Position numbers and translations under genes: made by a program
In this document: positions 6,472 to 12,406 of the stretch, one piece after another
How positions within the stretch are numbered: position 1 is the first letter of the stretch
Layout of the letters: each line of letters opens with the position of its first letter
NCBI GenBank assembly: GCA_937968025.1
Contig: CALBSL010000120.1
Span: 1 to 13,110, forward strand
Direction of reading: 5' to 3'
From: an uncultured bacterium
Lineage (GTDB): Bacteria; Patescibacteriota; Patescibacteriia; 2-12-FULL-60-25
Length of the DNA: 13,110 nucleotides
Notes under the pieces: model-generated
What the model was told of the DNA's origin: nothing
The model's database searches: none
The model's input: the letters and a program-made list of their open reading frames with translations, nothing else

Positions 6472-7241
6472 ACGCGCTGATTCTCCGCATCTCTCCCATG
6501 TTGGTGGGAATCTCCACCTATTTTCTGTTTGAATGGCAGTGGCGCGTTCCGCTCGCGTACCCTTGGGCGCTGCTTGCGGCGACGGGGCTCTACGTTGTTC
6601 TGGTTTTACGCATGGTGTGGCCACGGAGTGATCGTTGGGTCATGCTGTGGAATGCGCTCCCGATGGTCTGTTTTTTGCTGGCGGCAACGGTGTGCGCGGT
6701 CATGTTGGAAGAATCGTTTTGGCGTCATGCGCTCTCGGTATTTACGGGGTTGACCTCATACATGGCGCTTGAACTCTTGTTTTTGCACTTATTTCATTCG
6801 TCTCGCTACCCGGTGAACGGATTGACGCATCTTCAGCTTGGACTTATTCCGCTAACGAACGCCTTGCTCGCGTGGGGGTTGGTGGGCGTTCGCGTCTTCG
6901 CCAAAGCTATAGCGCCACCCGCCTGGAGCGTGCCGGTGGTGTTCGCCTGTGTGAATGCGCTGGCGTTTGCGGTGACGTCGCATCCTGATGCTTCGCCGTA
7001 TGCACGCCGGATTTGGATCGTGTTTGCGGCTTTTTCTGGGTTTAGCATCGGACTTTTGTTACTGTTTCTTCCGCTCGCGATGCCGGCGCAAGCCTTTATT
7101 GCGGCGTTGCTGATCGCTCTCCCATTGCGTCTACGACGGTATGGGTTCCGGCCCGCGCTTGGGCTCTCTACGGCGTTGCTCGAGGGTGGACTGGCGCTCA
7201 TCGCCTTTTTGGCCGTGCTTCTCCTCTCGCGCTGGGCGTAG
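6468..7241 (+). CDS. polytopic membrane protein of unknown function (257 aa)
   Basis: The protein is almost entirely hydrophobic, with about eight predicted membrane helices. These lie near 8-22, 30-50, 60-82, 88-110, 122-146, 153-170, 185-210 and 235-255. Short basic loops (LRLRRYGFRP, DASPYARR) suggest cytosolic faces. The start overlaps the preceding stop (ATGA), a sign of co-translation. No transporter or enzyme motif is recognised. Together with the 114-residue protein it may form a small membrane complex, by gene order only. Confidence 0.78.
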   Translation: MNALILRISPMLVGISTYFLFEWQWRVPLAYPWALLAATGLYVVLVLRMVWPRSDRWVMLWNALPMVCFLLAATVCAVMLEESFWRHALSVFTGLTSYMALELLFLHLFHSSRYPVNGLTHLQLGLIPLTNALLAWGLVGVRVFAKAIAPPAWSVPVVFACVNALAFAVTSHPDASPYARRIWIVFAAFSGFSIGLLLLFLPLAMPAQAFIAALLIALPLRLRRYGFRPALGLSTALLEGGLALIAFLAVLLLSRWA

Positions 7242-7247
7242 GAATTG

Positions 7248-7256
7248 TGGTAGTGT
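7248..7256 (+). promoter_or_regulatory. possible internal extended -10 promoter, leaderless geometry
   Basis: TGGTAGTGT (TGn plus TAGTGT, three of six consensus bases) lies six bases (ATACGC) before the ATG at 7263. No -35 is seen. It is weak alone, but it repeats the exact 6-nt spacing found at smpB and the AI-2E-type gene. Confidence 0.4.
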
Positions 7257-7262
7257 ATACGC

Positions 7263-8408
7263 ATGTCTTCTGCATCAGATTCCCCGGTATTTCCGTGGCG
7301 TTCGTTTGTTCAGGTTTCGCTGAGCGTTCTTTTGGCGGTCGCTGGTGCCGTGATCGCGGTGCAGCCATCGCTTGATCGTCTTAGTCAGGCGGTGCTTCGG
7401 CTCGAGGCGCGCGTGGCGACCACGACTCGTGAAACGCCGGTTGAGCCTATTTCTTTGCAACGCACCGACGTGTACCCGGGGCTTCCGGCGGCGCTTCGTG
7501 TGGGTCGTGCCTCGCCAACATTGCCGCTGTTTCGTCTCGATGGTCGCAGTGCTGATGATCTGTTGTTTGCGGCAGAAAGCAGCGTGTCGGCAGTAGCGGT
7601 GACGGGAGATGGTTGGCTCGTGACGTCTGGCCTCGGTATGACGCCGGCTCGTCTTGGTGATCTGGCGATCGGTTGGAAGGGGAAGCTCTATACGCCTGAT
7701 CGAGTGATTCGCGACACGTCGACAGGTTTGGCGTATCTCAAAATTGCGGCCACCGATCTTCCTGCGGCGGCGCTTGCGGCGCGCGTGGATGTCGAGATTG
7801 GCGAGCCGGTGTGGCTCGAAGCAGCAGCGCAACAGTACGCACCAAATGCCCTGGTGCGATTAGGGATGGCCACCACAACACAGTCCACCTTTTCAAGCGA
7901 CCAGTGGAATCGTCGATATATTCTTGCCGCGCCAGCGGTAGGATCGTTTGCGTCCGTATGGAACGAGCGTGGACAGTTGGTCGGCTTGGCCGAAGGAGGG
8001 AAGGGGGAAGTCCTCCCTGCAGACGCCGTGCGCTCAGCGCTCACGAGCCTGCTCAATCGTGGAGAGATTCGCCGTCCGACACTCGGGGTTCGTTATGTAG
8101 ATGTCTCTGAAACCTACAGCCGATCAACGGATCGAGCGATGCCACAAAAAGGCGCGCTCCTTCGTGCGGAAAAACGCGGGGCGCTTCCAGCGGTTGCAGC
8201 AACGAGCCCCGCAAAGAATGTCTTGCGAGAAGGGGACGTGATTGAACGTATTGATCGCGATATTCTTGACGGTACCTGGACGCTCGCTGAACGTGTTCTC
8301 GAATATTTGCCGGGTGCCTCGGTGACGATCGGCGGACTTCGTGAAGGCAAACCCTTCGAAGCGCGCGTGACCTTTGGCGAGGTGCGCACGAGTGAAATAC
8401 TCAAATAA
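7263..8408 (+). CDS. HtrA/DegP-like pseudoprotease with PDZ domain
   Basis: The 381-residue protein has an N-terminal anchor (about 14-33), a linker, a trypsin-like HtrA fold (about 95-270) and a PDZ domain (about 272-372). The fold is clear from order and spacing: GDGWLVTSG, YTPDRVIRDTSTGLAYLKI, then VWNERGQLVGL and SLLNRGEIRRPTLGVRYVDV. The catalytic positions are changed. The His of the usual TNNHVV is Leu124 (TSGLGM). The Asp of TDLA is Gly155 (TGLA). Around the Ser, GNSGGP is VGSFAS, keeping Ser228 but losing the Gly pair that shapes the oxyanion hole. It should therefore lack peptidase activity and may act as an extracytoplasmic scaffold or chaperone binding C-termini through PDZ. The assignment is by eye. 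The start has no SD, and Wzz follows after 7 nt. Confidence 0.85.
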   Translation: MSSASDSPVFPWRSFVQVSLSVLLAVAGAVIAVQPSLDRLSQAVLRLEARVATTTRETPVEPISLQRTDVYPGLPAALRVGRASPTLPLFRLDGRSADDLLFAAESSVSAVAVTGDGWLVTSGLGMTPARLGDLAIGWKGKLYTPDRVIRDTSTGLAYLKIAATDLPAAALAARVDVEIGEPVWLEAAAQQYAPNALVRLGMATTTQSTFSSDQWNRRYILAAPAVGSFASVWNERGQLVGLAEGGKGEVLPADAVRSALTSLLNRGEIRRPTLGVRYVDVSETYSRSTDRAMPQKGALLRAEKRGALPAVAATSPAKNVLREGDVIERIDRDILDGTWTLAERVLEYLPGASVTIGGLREGKPFEARVTFGEVRTSEILK

Positions 8409-8415
8409 CCTTTGT

Positions 8416-9033
8416 ATGATAACGCTCTTTCTCCAACGACTTGAACGTGAGTGGCCTCGACTCCTGTGGGGTGGATTTCTGGGTGTGGCGTTTCTCGCCT
8501 CGCTCTCGTTTGCGCTCCCCAAACAGTTCAGTTCCACGATGCGCTTGCTCGTGGTGCAGGCGAATGTGGCGGGGCTCGATCCGTATACTGCCGTAAAATC
8601 GACGGAACAGATTGCGGGGAGCGTGCGCGAGCTGACCTATACTTCGCTGGTGGCAAACCGGGTGTTGAGCGAAACAGACGGTCTCGATACCGAGTATTTT
8701 CCTGAGGATGAGTATCGACGTCGACGCACGTGGCAAAAAACGGTGGAGGTGGGGCTTGTCCCCGGAACCGGTATTTTGACGGTGACCGTCTTTCATCCGG
8801 AGCGAGATCAGGCTCGGCGCTTAGTCGAAGGGGTGGCGCGGCAGATTATTGAGCAGACCCCCAACTTTGGCTACAACGCCCAGGCAAAGGTGATCGATAC
8901 GCCGCTCCCATCGCGCTGGTTCGCTCGTCCCGATATTGTGTTAAATGGGCTCTTTGGAGGGCTGATTGGCGTATTTTTGGCTCTGTTATCACTCTTTTTT
9001 AAGGAAATCCCCGCGCGTCGGAAGGGTCGGTAG
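8416..9033 (+). CDS. Wzz/YveK-like polysaccharide chain-length or export co-protein
   Basis: The 205-residue protein has the Wzz-type layout. A short cytosolic N-terminus precedes TM1 (about 18-34). An extracytoplasmic part (35-172) contains LVVQANVAGLDPYTAVKSTEQIA and HPERDQARRLVEGVARQI. A Pro-containing stretch (TPLPSRWFARP) precedes TM2 (about 174-196), and the tail is short and basic (KEIPARRKGR). Such proteins set polymer length or help export surface polysaccharide. There is no attached tyrosine-kinase domain, as in Gram-positive YveK/CapA types. ATG 8416 is 7 nt after the pseudoprotease stop; a longer frame from 8374 overlaps that gene and is rejected. No SD is present. It is the last gene before the terminator at 9058. 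Confidence 0.82.
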   Translation: MITLFLQRLEREWPRLLWGGFLGVAFLASLSFALPKQFSSTMRLLVVQANVAGLDPYTAVKSTEQIAGSVRELTYTSLVANRVLSETDGLDTEYFPEDEYRRRRTWQKTVEVGLVPGTGILTVTVFHPERDQARRLVEGVARQIIEQTPNFGYNAQAKVIDTPLPSRWFARPDIVLNGLFGGLIGVFLALLSLFFKEIPARRKGR

Positions 9034-9057
9034 GGAAGAAAAGGGGTGGGGATGCCG

Positions 9058-9086
9058 GCGAGCCCTTGACAAGGCTCGCTATTTTT
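9058..9086 (+). terminator. intrinsic terminator ending the envelope-gene run
   Basis: The 7-bp perfect stem GCGAGCC / GGCTCGC (9058-9064 and 9073-9079) has an 8-nt loop and is followed by TATTTTT. It lies 25 nt after the Wzz-like stop. Confidence 0.88.
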
Positions 9087-9094
9087 GATACATT
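9066..9094 (+). promoter_or_regulatory. candidate sigma70-type promoter inside the terminator
   Basis: TTGACA (9066-9071, perfect -35) is followed after 17 nt by TACATT (9089-9094, four of six -10 bases). The -35 sits in the loop of the terminator hairpin and the U-tract forms part of the spacer. If used, transcription would start near 9101 and give a leader of about 256 nt for the gene at 9357. The overlap may be chance, or the assembly may be joined nearby. Confidence 0.5.
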
Positions 9095-9148
9095 TAGACA
9101 TCTTTTAGGGAGGAAAGTCTCGATTCTCAGCTTACCATCTGAATGGCA

Positions 9149-9336
9149 CTGAAGCCGTTCCGTTCCTCAGCGTCTCGTCACGCTGGGCGTATGGGACGGC
9201 TTCAGGGCCCTTCGCGCCTTGATTCCGATGATGGTCATCGGAATGGAGGCGATAGGAGCCTCGCATCTTTCGCTGTTTTCACCGTTTGTCCCGTACGACG
9301 TTCGTGCGGGTCACCAATCACGGCCGTTTCCCGGCC
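9149..9336 (+). promoter_or_regulatory. hairpin-rich stretch upstream of the beta-barrel gene
   Basis: No gene is supported in the 323 nt between 9034 and 9356, but this part is dense in inverted repeats. Hairpin 1 is a 13-bp stem (9149-9161 with 9193-9205, one G-U) enclosing a 6-bp stem (9168-9173 with 9180-9185). Hairpin 2 is a perfect 10-bp stem (9222-9231 with 9235-9244) and 3-nt loop. Hairpin 3 is 5 bp (9246-9250 with 9258-9262). Hairpin 4 is 8 bp (9290-9297 with 9303-9310). Hairpin 5 is 5 bp (9322-9326 with 9332-9336). None has a U-tract, so they look like a structured leader or RNA rather than terminators. The SD (GGAGGT, 9344-9349) follows unpaired. Confidence 0.6.
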
Positions 9337-9356
9337 ATCAATCGGAGGTTTCGATC

Positions 9357-10826
9357 ATGAAGAAGGTCCTCGCCCTCGCGGGCATGGTGCTCGTCTCTTT
9401 CCTCATTCCCGCCACGGCGGGCGCGCAGCAGGCCGACTTCGGCGCGCTGCGCAGCTCCGTCGCGGCCTGCAGCGGTGTGGCCGGCCCGTCCAACGGGTCG
9501 GCGACCTGCTCGCAGTGGGTCGCCCTCGCCAACTGCATCACGCAGCAGGCGAGTGCGGCCAGCCCCTCCGACGCTGGCCCGACCTGCGGCGGCCTCGCCG
9601 CCCAGGCGGTGACGGCCCTCGACCAGGCCGAGGCCGTGTGCCGCGCCGACGCCGCGGCGAGCCGTCGCGACCGCGACGCGCTCGCCGCCCTCCGCGGCGA
9701 GCTCACCACCGCTCGCGAGGAGCTGGCCACGTGCCGGCACGAGCTCGCGACCCGTCGCACCCCGCCGGTGCGCCCCTCGGGGCGAAACCAGCCCCTCCGC
9801 TTGCCGGTGTGCATCGGCGGCGACTACGGAGGGAACGCCAACCTCTGGTGCGAGACCCGCGCCGGACAGGAGCTGCTCGGCGACGCCTGCCGCAACCACG
9901 AGCGTGCCGACCTGACCAAGGCCGGCTGCCAGTGCCCCGTGGGCGCGGTCCCGATGGAGCCCGGTCGTCAGGCGGTCGACGCCGACGGTGACCGCATCCG
10001 CGGGTACTTCTGCGTTGCGGTGTTCGGGGGCTCGTCCACCAACTCCGCCGAGCGGGTGGAGATCCGCCCCGAGGCCGCTTCCGACCCGAACGTGGGCGAG
10101 CGCCTCGCCGAGATGGACGGGCGGCTCAACGCCCTCACTCGTCGTGTGGCGGCGGTGGAAGAGCGGGCCCGCAACGCCGAGCGAGTCGGTGCTGCCACGG
10201 TCCGCCTCACGCAGGAGTGGTGCCGGCTTCCCGCCGGAACCATGCCCACGCCTGAGAACTGCCCCCGCGCGCGGCTCCTCGAGGGCTTGAACCTCCCGGC
10301 GTCCGCCGCGGCGGCGCCCCAGGTCACCGTCGAGCACGGGGTGTCCGTTGGTGCGCTGGTCGTCCTGCGCGGCAACGGCCACACCTCCTACGCGGGGTGG
10401 GCCGGCTACCAGGTCGGTCTGCCGCTCAACCGCAGTGGAAGCATCCGTCTCGGCCTCGGGGTGTCGGCGGTGTTCGGTGACTACGGAGCCACCATCAACC
10501 GCGACATCTTCGGGTACGCGGCCGCCCTCGACCTCAGCTTCCGACTGACCGAGGCGTTCCGCCTCGGACCGGTCGTGCGGTACGTCCACTTCCTCGACAT
10601 CGGCGGCCAGGACATCACCCTCCCGGGGTTCGGCCCCGATCGCGGCGTGAGCGTCTTTGGCGGGCTCTTTGCCGAGCTGGACTTCGGTACCAGCGGCTTC
10701 TTCGGTCGCGGCGAGCTCCTCGGCGGTCCCTCCCAGACCATCGAGCGGTTCCAGAACGGCCGCGGGATCGAGGCCAGCTGGTCGGCGGCCTTCATGCCCA
10801 CGATCAGCATCGGCTACCGCCGCTGA
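9357..10826 (+). CDS. secreted Cys-containing coiled-coil protein with C-terminal beta-barrel (489 aa)
   Basis: ATG 9357 follows SD GGAGGT by 7 nt and opens a classic signal peptide (MKKVLALAGM..., cleavage after AGA23). A longer frame from 9219 adds 46 residues that hide the signal and cross the hairpins, so it is rejected. Mature parts in order: a Cys-rich N-domain (Cys38, 51, 60, 77, 95, 126) with an Arg/Glu/Ala coiled coil at about 97-133; a second Cys domain (152-219: Cys152, 165, 178, 191, 193, 219); another coiled coil (245-285); Cys289 and Cys302; then about 325-489 with eight amphipathic beta segments and aromatic girdles (GYQVGLPL, IRLGLGVSAVF, YAAALDLSFRL, VVRYVHFL) ending MPTISIGYRR. 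This looks like an 8-stranded outer-membrane barrel with a periplasmic coil. I know no matching family. GC3 is near 93% over the first 44 codons. Confidence 0.85.
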   Translation: MKKVLALAGMVLVSFLIPATAGAQQADFGALRSSVAACSGVAGPSNGSATCSQWVALANCITQQASAASPSDAGPTCGGLAAQAVTALDQAEAVCRADAAASRRDRDALAALRGELTTAREELATCRHELATRRTPPVRPSGRNQPLRLPVCIGGDYGGNANLWCETRAGQELLGDACRNHERADLTKAGCQCPVGAVPMEPGRQAVDADGDRIRGYFCVAVFGGSSTNSAERVEIRPEAASDPNVGERLAEMDGRLNALTRRVAAVEERARNAERVGAATVRLTQEWCRLPAGTMPTPENCPRARLLEGLNLPASAAAAPQVTVEHGVSVGALVVLRGNGHTSYAGWAGYQVGLPLNRSGSIRLGLGVSAVFGDYGATINRDIFGYAAALDLSFRLTEAFRLGPVVRYVHFLDIGGQDITLPGFGPDRGVSVFGGLFAELDFGTSGFFGRGELLGGPSQTIERFQNGRGIEASWSAAFMPTISIGYRR

Positions 10827-10842
10827 ACCCCGCCCTGTCCCT

Positions 10843-10875
10843 GCGGAGCGCCCATCTTCGGATGGTGCGCTCCGC
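10843..10875 (+). terminator. GC-rich terminator hairpin with TTCG tetraloop
   Basis: Stem GCGGAGCGC / GCGCTCCGC (9 bp) continues through CCATC / GATGG (5 bp) with one bulged T at 10866, closing the very stable C(TTCG)G tetraloop. CTCTTCTTC follows, a pyrimidine-rich but poor U-tract. It lies 16 nt after the beta-barrel gene stop. The remaining 135 nt to the lipoprotein start hold weaker inverted repeats (GGGTGC/GCACCC, CCAGC/GCTGG) and no clear promoter. Confidence 0.75.
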
Positions 10876-11010
10876 CTCTTCTTCGAGAAGATCATCAATC
10901 GATGGCCTCCTCAAAGAAGGGTGCTTCATCCTTCGCGTTCCTTTCCACCTTGCACCCTCAGGCAAGAACGTTCCGCACCGTGCCAGCCGGATAGCTGGAG
11001 GAGGTCTCTC

Positions 11011-12255
11011 ATGGCGACGAAGCTCATCAGTCTCACCCTCTCCGCCCTCCTCGCCTACGCCCTTGCGGGCTGCGGCGGGGTCTACAGCACCAACGGCGCC
11101 ACCGGCACGACCGGCGAGGCCTGCGGGCGGGGGGAGGCCTTGCCCTCCCCGACGTGCAACGGCCGCAGCAGCTGCGTCGCGGGCTATGTCCCCGGCGTCG
11201 TCTGCACCGCGAGCGGTCGCTTCGGCGACTGCACCTGCGTCCCCGGCACCGCCGCGGACGCCGGCACCACCCCGGCCACCGGCGTCTGCACCGACAGCGA
11301 GACGAGGTATAACCCCGCGCTCGCCTGCCCGGCGGGTCGCGTCGGCTACCAGACCTGCCGCTACGGCGTCTGGACGGCCAACGAATGCGTCGCCGACCTC
11401 GGCGGCGCCCGGATCTGCGTCCCGAACTCGCCGACGATGAACTCGTGCATGACCTGCTCGAGCGGCTACATCGCCCAGCAGCGCTGCAGCGCCGACGGCC
11501 GCTCCTACGCGGCCTGCGAGTGCGTGTGGAACGGCTCGACCGGTACCACGTGCACCCCCGGCGTCTCCCGCGGCAGCTGCAACCCCTGCGCCAGCGGCTC
11601 TGCCGCAGGCAACGACGTCTGCAGCCCCAACGGGATGGGGTACACCTGCCAGCTCGCCGCTGGCGCAAGCTGCCCGTCCTCGGGCGGCAACTGCACCAAC
11701 GGCACGACGCAGTCCTGCAGCATCACCTGCGCGGGCGGCACGTCCGTCACCGGCACTCAGACCTGCAACAGCGGTGCCTGGACCGCCTGCCCCGCCGTCT
11801 GCACCAACATGACCGGCGGTGACCAGATGGCCCAGCTCCAGCTCGATCCCAACGTCTGGCGCTACGCCAACCTCTCGAACGGCACGGAGTTCTGCACCAC
11901 CTCGCAGCTCAACGTCCGTTTCTTCGACGGCAACGGGCAGCAGGTCCGCTCACCCATCACCATGAACCGGTCGATGGTCGTGCGCGCGTGGAAGGCGGGC
12001 TCTCTCCGTGCCGACGTTGTGTGCGGTGACTCTGCGGAGGCTCCGCTCCACCCCGCCTTCTACAACGGCACGATCAGCGCCGGGCAGGTCCTCTCGGGTT
12101 CTCGTGGCGGCATCGTCGCTTCGGTGACCGGCGGTGTCAGCACCAGCGCGATGGCGAGCCAGGTCGGCACCCTGCGGTTCTGCAACGCGCCCGGCGGCAT
12201 CAAGCTCGAGCTCGCGATCGACCCCGACATGGTCGGTCGCTGCATCAATCAGTGA
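11011..12255 (+). CDS. Cys-rich lipoprotein with repeated cysteine modules (414 aa)
   Basis: ATG 11011 follows SD GGAGGAGG; the longer frame from 10657 overlaps the previous gene and is rejected. The N-terminus ends in lipobox LAGC (Cys21), so the protein should be lipid-anchored in the envelope. There are 33 Cys in all. Five modules of about 20-27 residues repeat the spacing C-x(9-11)-C-x(7-9)-C. They are Cys55-65-74-76, 106-116-126, 149-159-169-171, 193-204-213 and 240-252-260. Two share C-xxGY-x5-C-xxxGR-...-CxC, and others carry GYQTCRYGVW or GTQTCNSGAWTAC. Residues 265-414 form a separate domain with four Cys (295, 338, 391, 411). Similar Cys patterns occur in secreted proteins of Myxococcota and relatives. 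Disulfides are likely; function is unknown, possibly adhesion or surface structure. Confidence 0.88.
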   Translation: MATKLISLTLSALLAYALAGCGGVYSTNGATGTTGEACGRGEALPSPTCNGRSSCVAGYVPGVVCTASGRFGDCTCVPGTAADAGTTPATGVCTDSETRYNPALACPAGRVGYQTCRYGVWTANECVADLGGARICVPNSPTMNSCMTCSSGYIAQQRCSADGRSYAACECVWNGSTGTTCTPGVSRGSCNPCASGSAAGNDVCSPNGMGYTCQLAAGASCPSSGGNCTNGTTQSCSITCAGGTSVTGTQTCNSGAWTACPAVCTNMTGGDQMAQLQLDPNVWRYANLSNGTEFCTTSQLNVRFFDGNGQQVRSPITMNRSMVVRAWKAGSLRADVVCGDSAEAPLHPAFYNGTISAGQVLSGSRGGIVASVTGGVSTSAMASQVGTLRFCNAPGGIKLELAIDPDMVGRCINQ

Positions 12256-12262
12256 CCGCCAC

Positions 12263-12309
12263 TGCCCCGGTGAGACTTCCTTCAAGGAAGCTCTCACCGG
12301 GGCACTTTT
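12263..12309 (+). terminator. strong intrinsic terminator after the lipoprotein gene
   Basis: A 13-bp perfect stem (TGCCCCGGTGAGA / TCTCACCGGGGCA, 12263-12275 and 12292-12304) continues as six further pairs across one bulged base, to a 3-nt loop. CTTTTCATTTTG follows. It begins 7 nt after the stop. Stem and bulge layout resemble the hairpin at 10843. Confidence 0.92.
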
Positions 12310-12329
12310 CATTTTGTGACCTCGCAGCA

Positions 12330-12358
12330 TTGACGAAGGGCGAGATACGTGGTACAAC
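12330..12358 (+). promoter_or_regulatory. candidate promoter of the last gene
   Basis: TTGACG (12330-12335, five of six -35 bases) and TACAAC (12353-12358, four of six -10 bases) are 17 nt apart. Transcription would start near 12365, giving a leader of about 42 nt with an AAGGA site at 12394-12398. The same type and spacing occur at 9066-9094. Confidence 0.55.
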
Positions 12359-12406
12359 CAGGGACCCCCAAGGATGGCCAATACGGGGTAGGGAAGGAAC
12401 GCAGGG

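Noticed and set aside
9149..9262. Integron attC site or insertion-sequence end
   Set aside because: The inverted repeats lack the conserved attC core bases, and no integrase, transposase or target-site duplication is visible.
9219..9356. Longer start for the beta-barrel gene
   Set aside because: It adds 46 residues encoded by hairpin sequence and would bury the clear signal peptide and the SD at 9344.
9143..9991. + strand 282-residue frame overlapping the beta-barrel gene
   Set aside because: It is Arg/Gly/Pro-rich in the typical way of a shadow frame in GC-rich DNA and has no SD.
9318..10898. 526-residue open frame on the minus strand opposite the beta-barrel gene
   Set aside because: High GC removes stops from the opposite strand. 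The frame has no signal peptide or family features, while the + strand frame has an SD, a signal peptide and domain structure.
10657..11010. Longer start for the Cys-rich lipoprotein
   Set aside because: It would overlap the previous gene and its terminator and hide the lipobox signal peptide; ATG 11011 has a strong SD.
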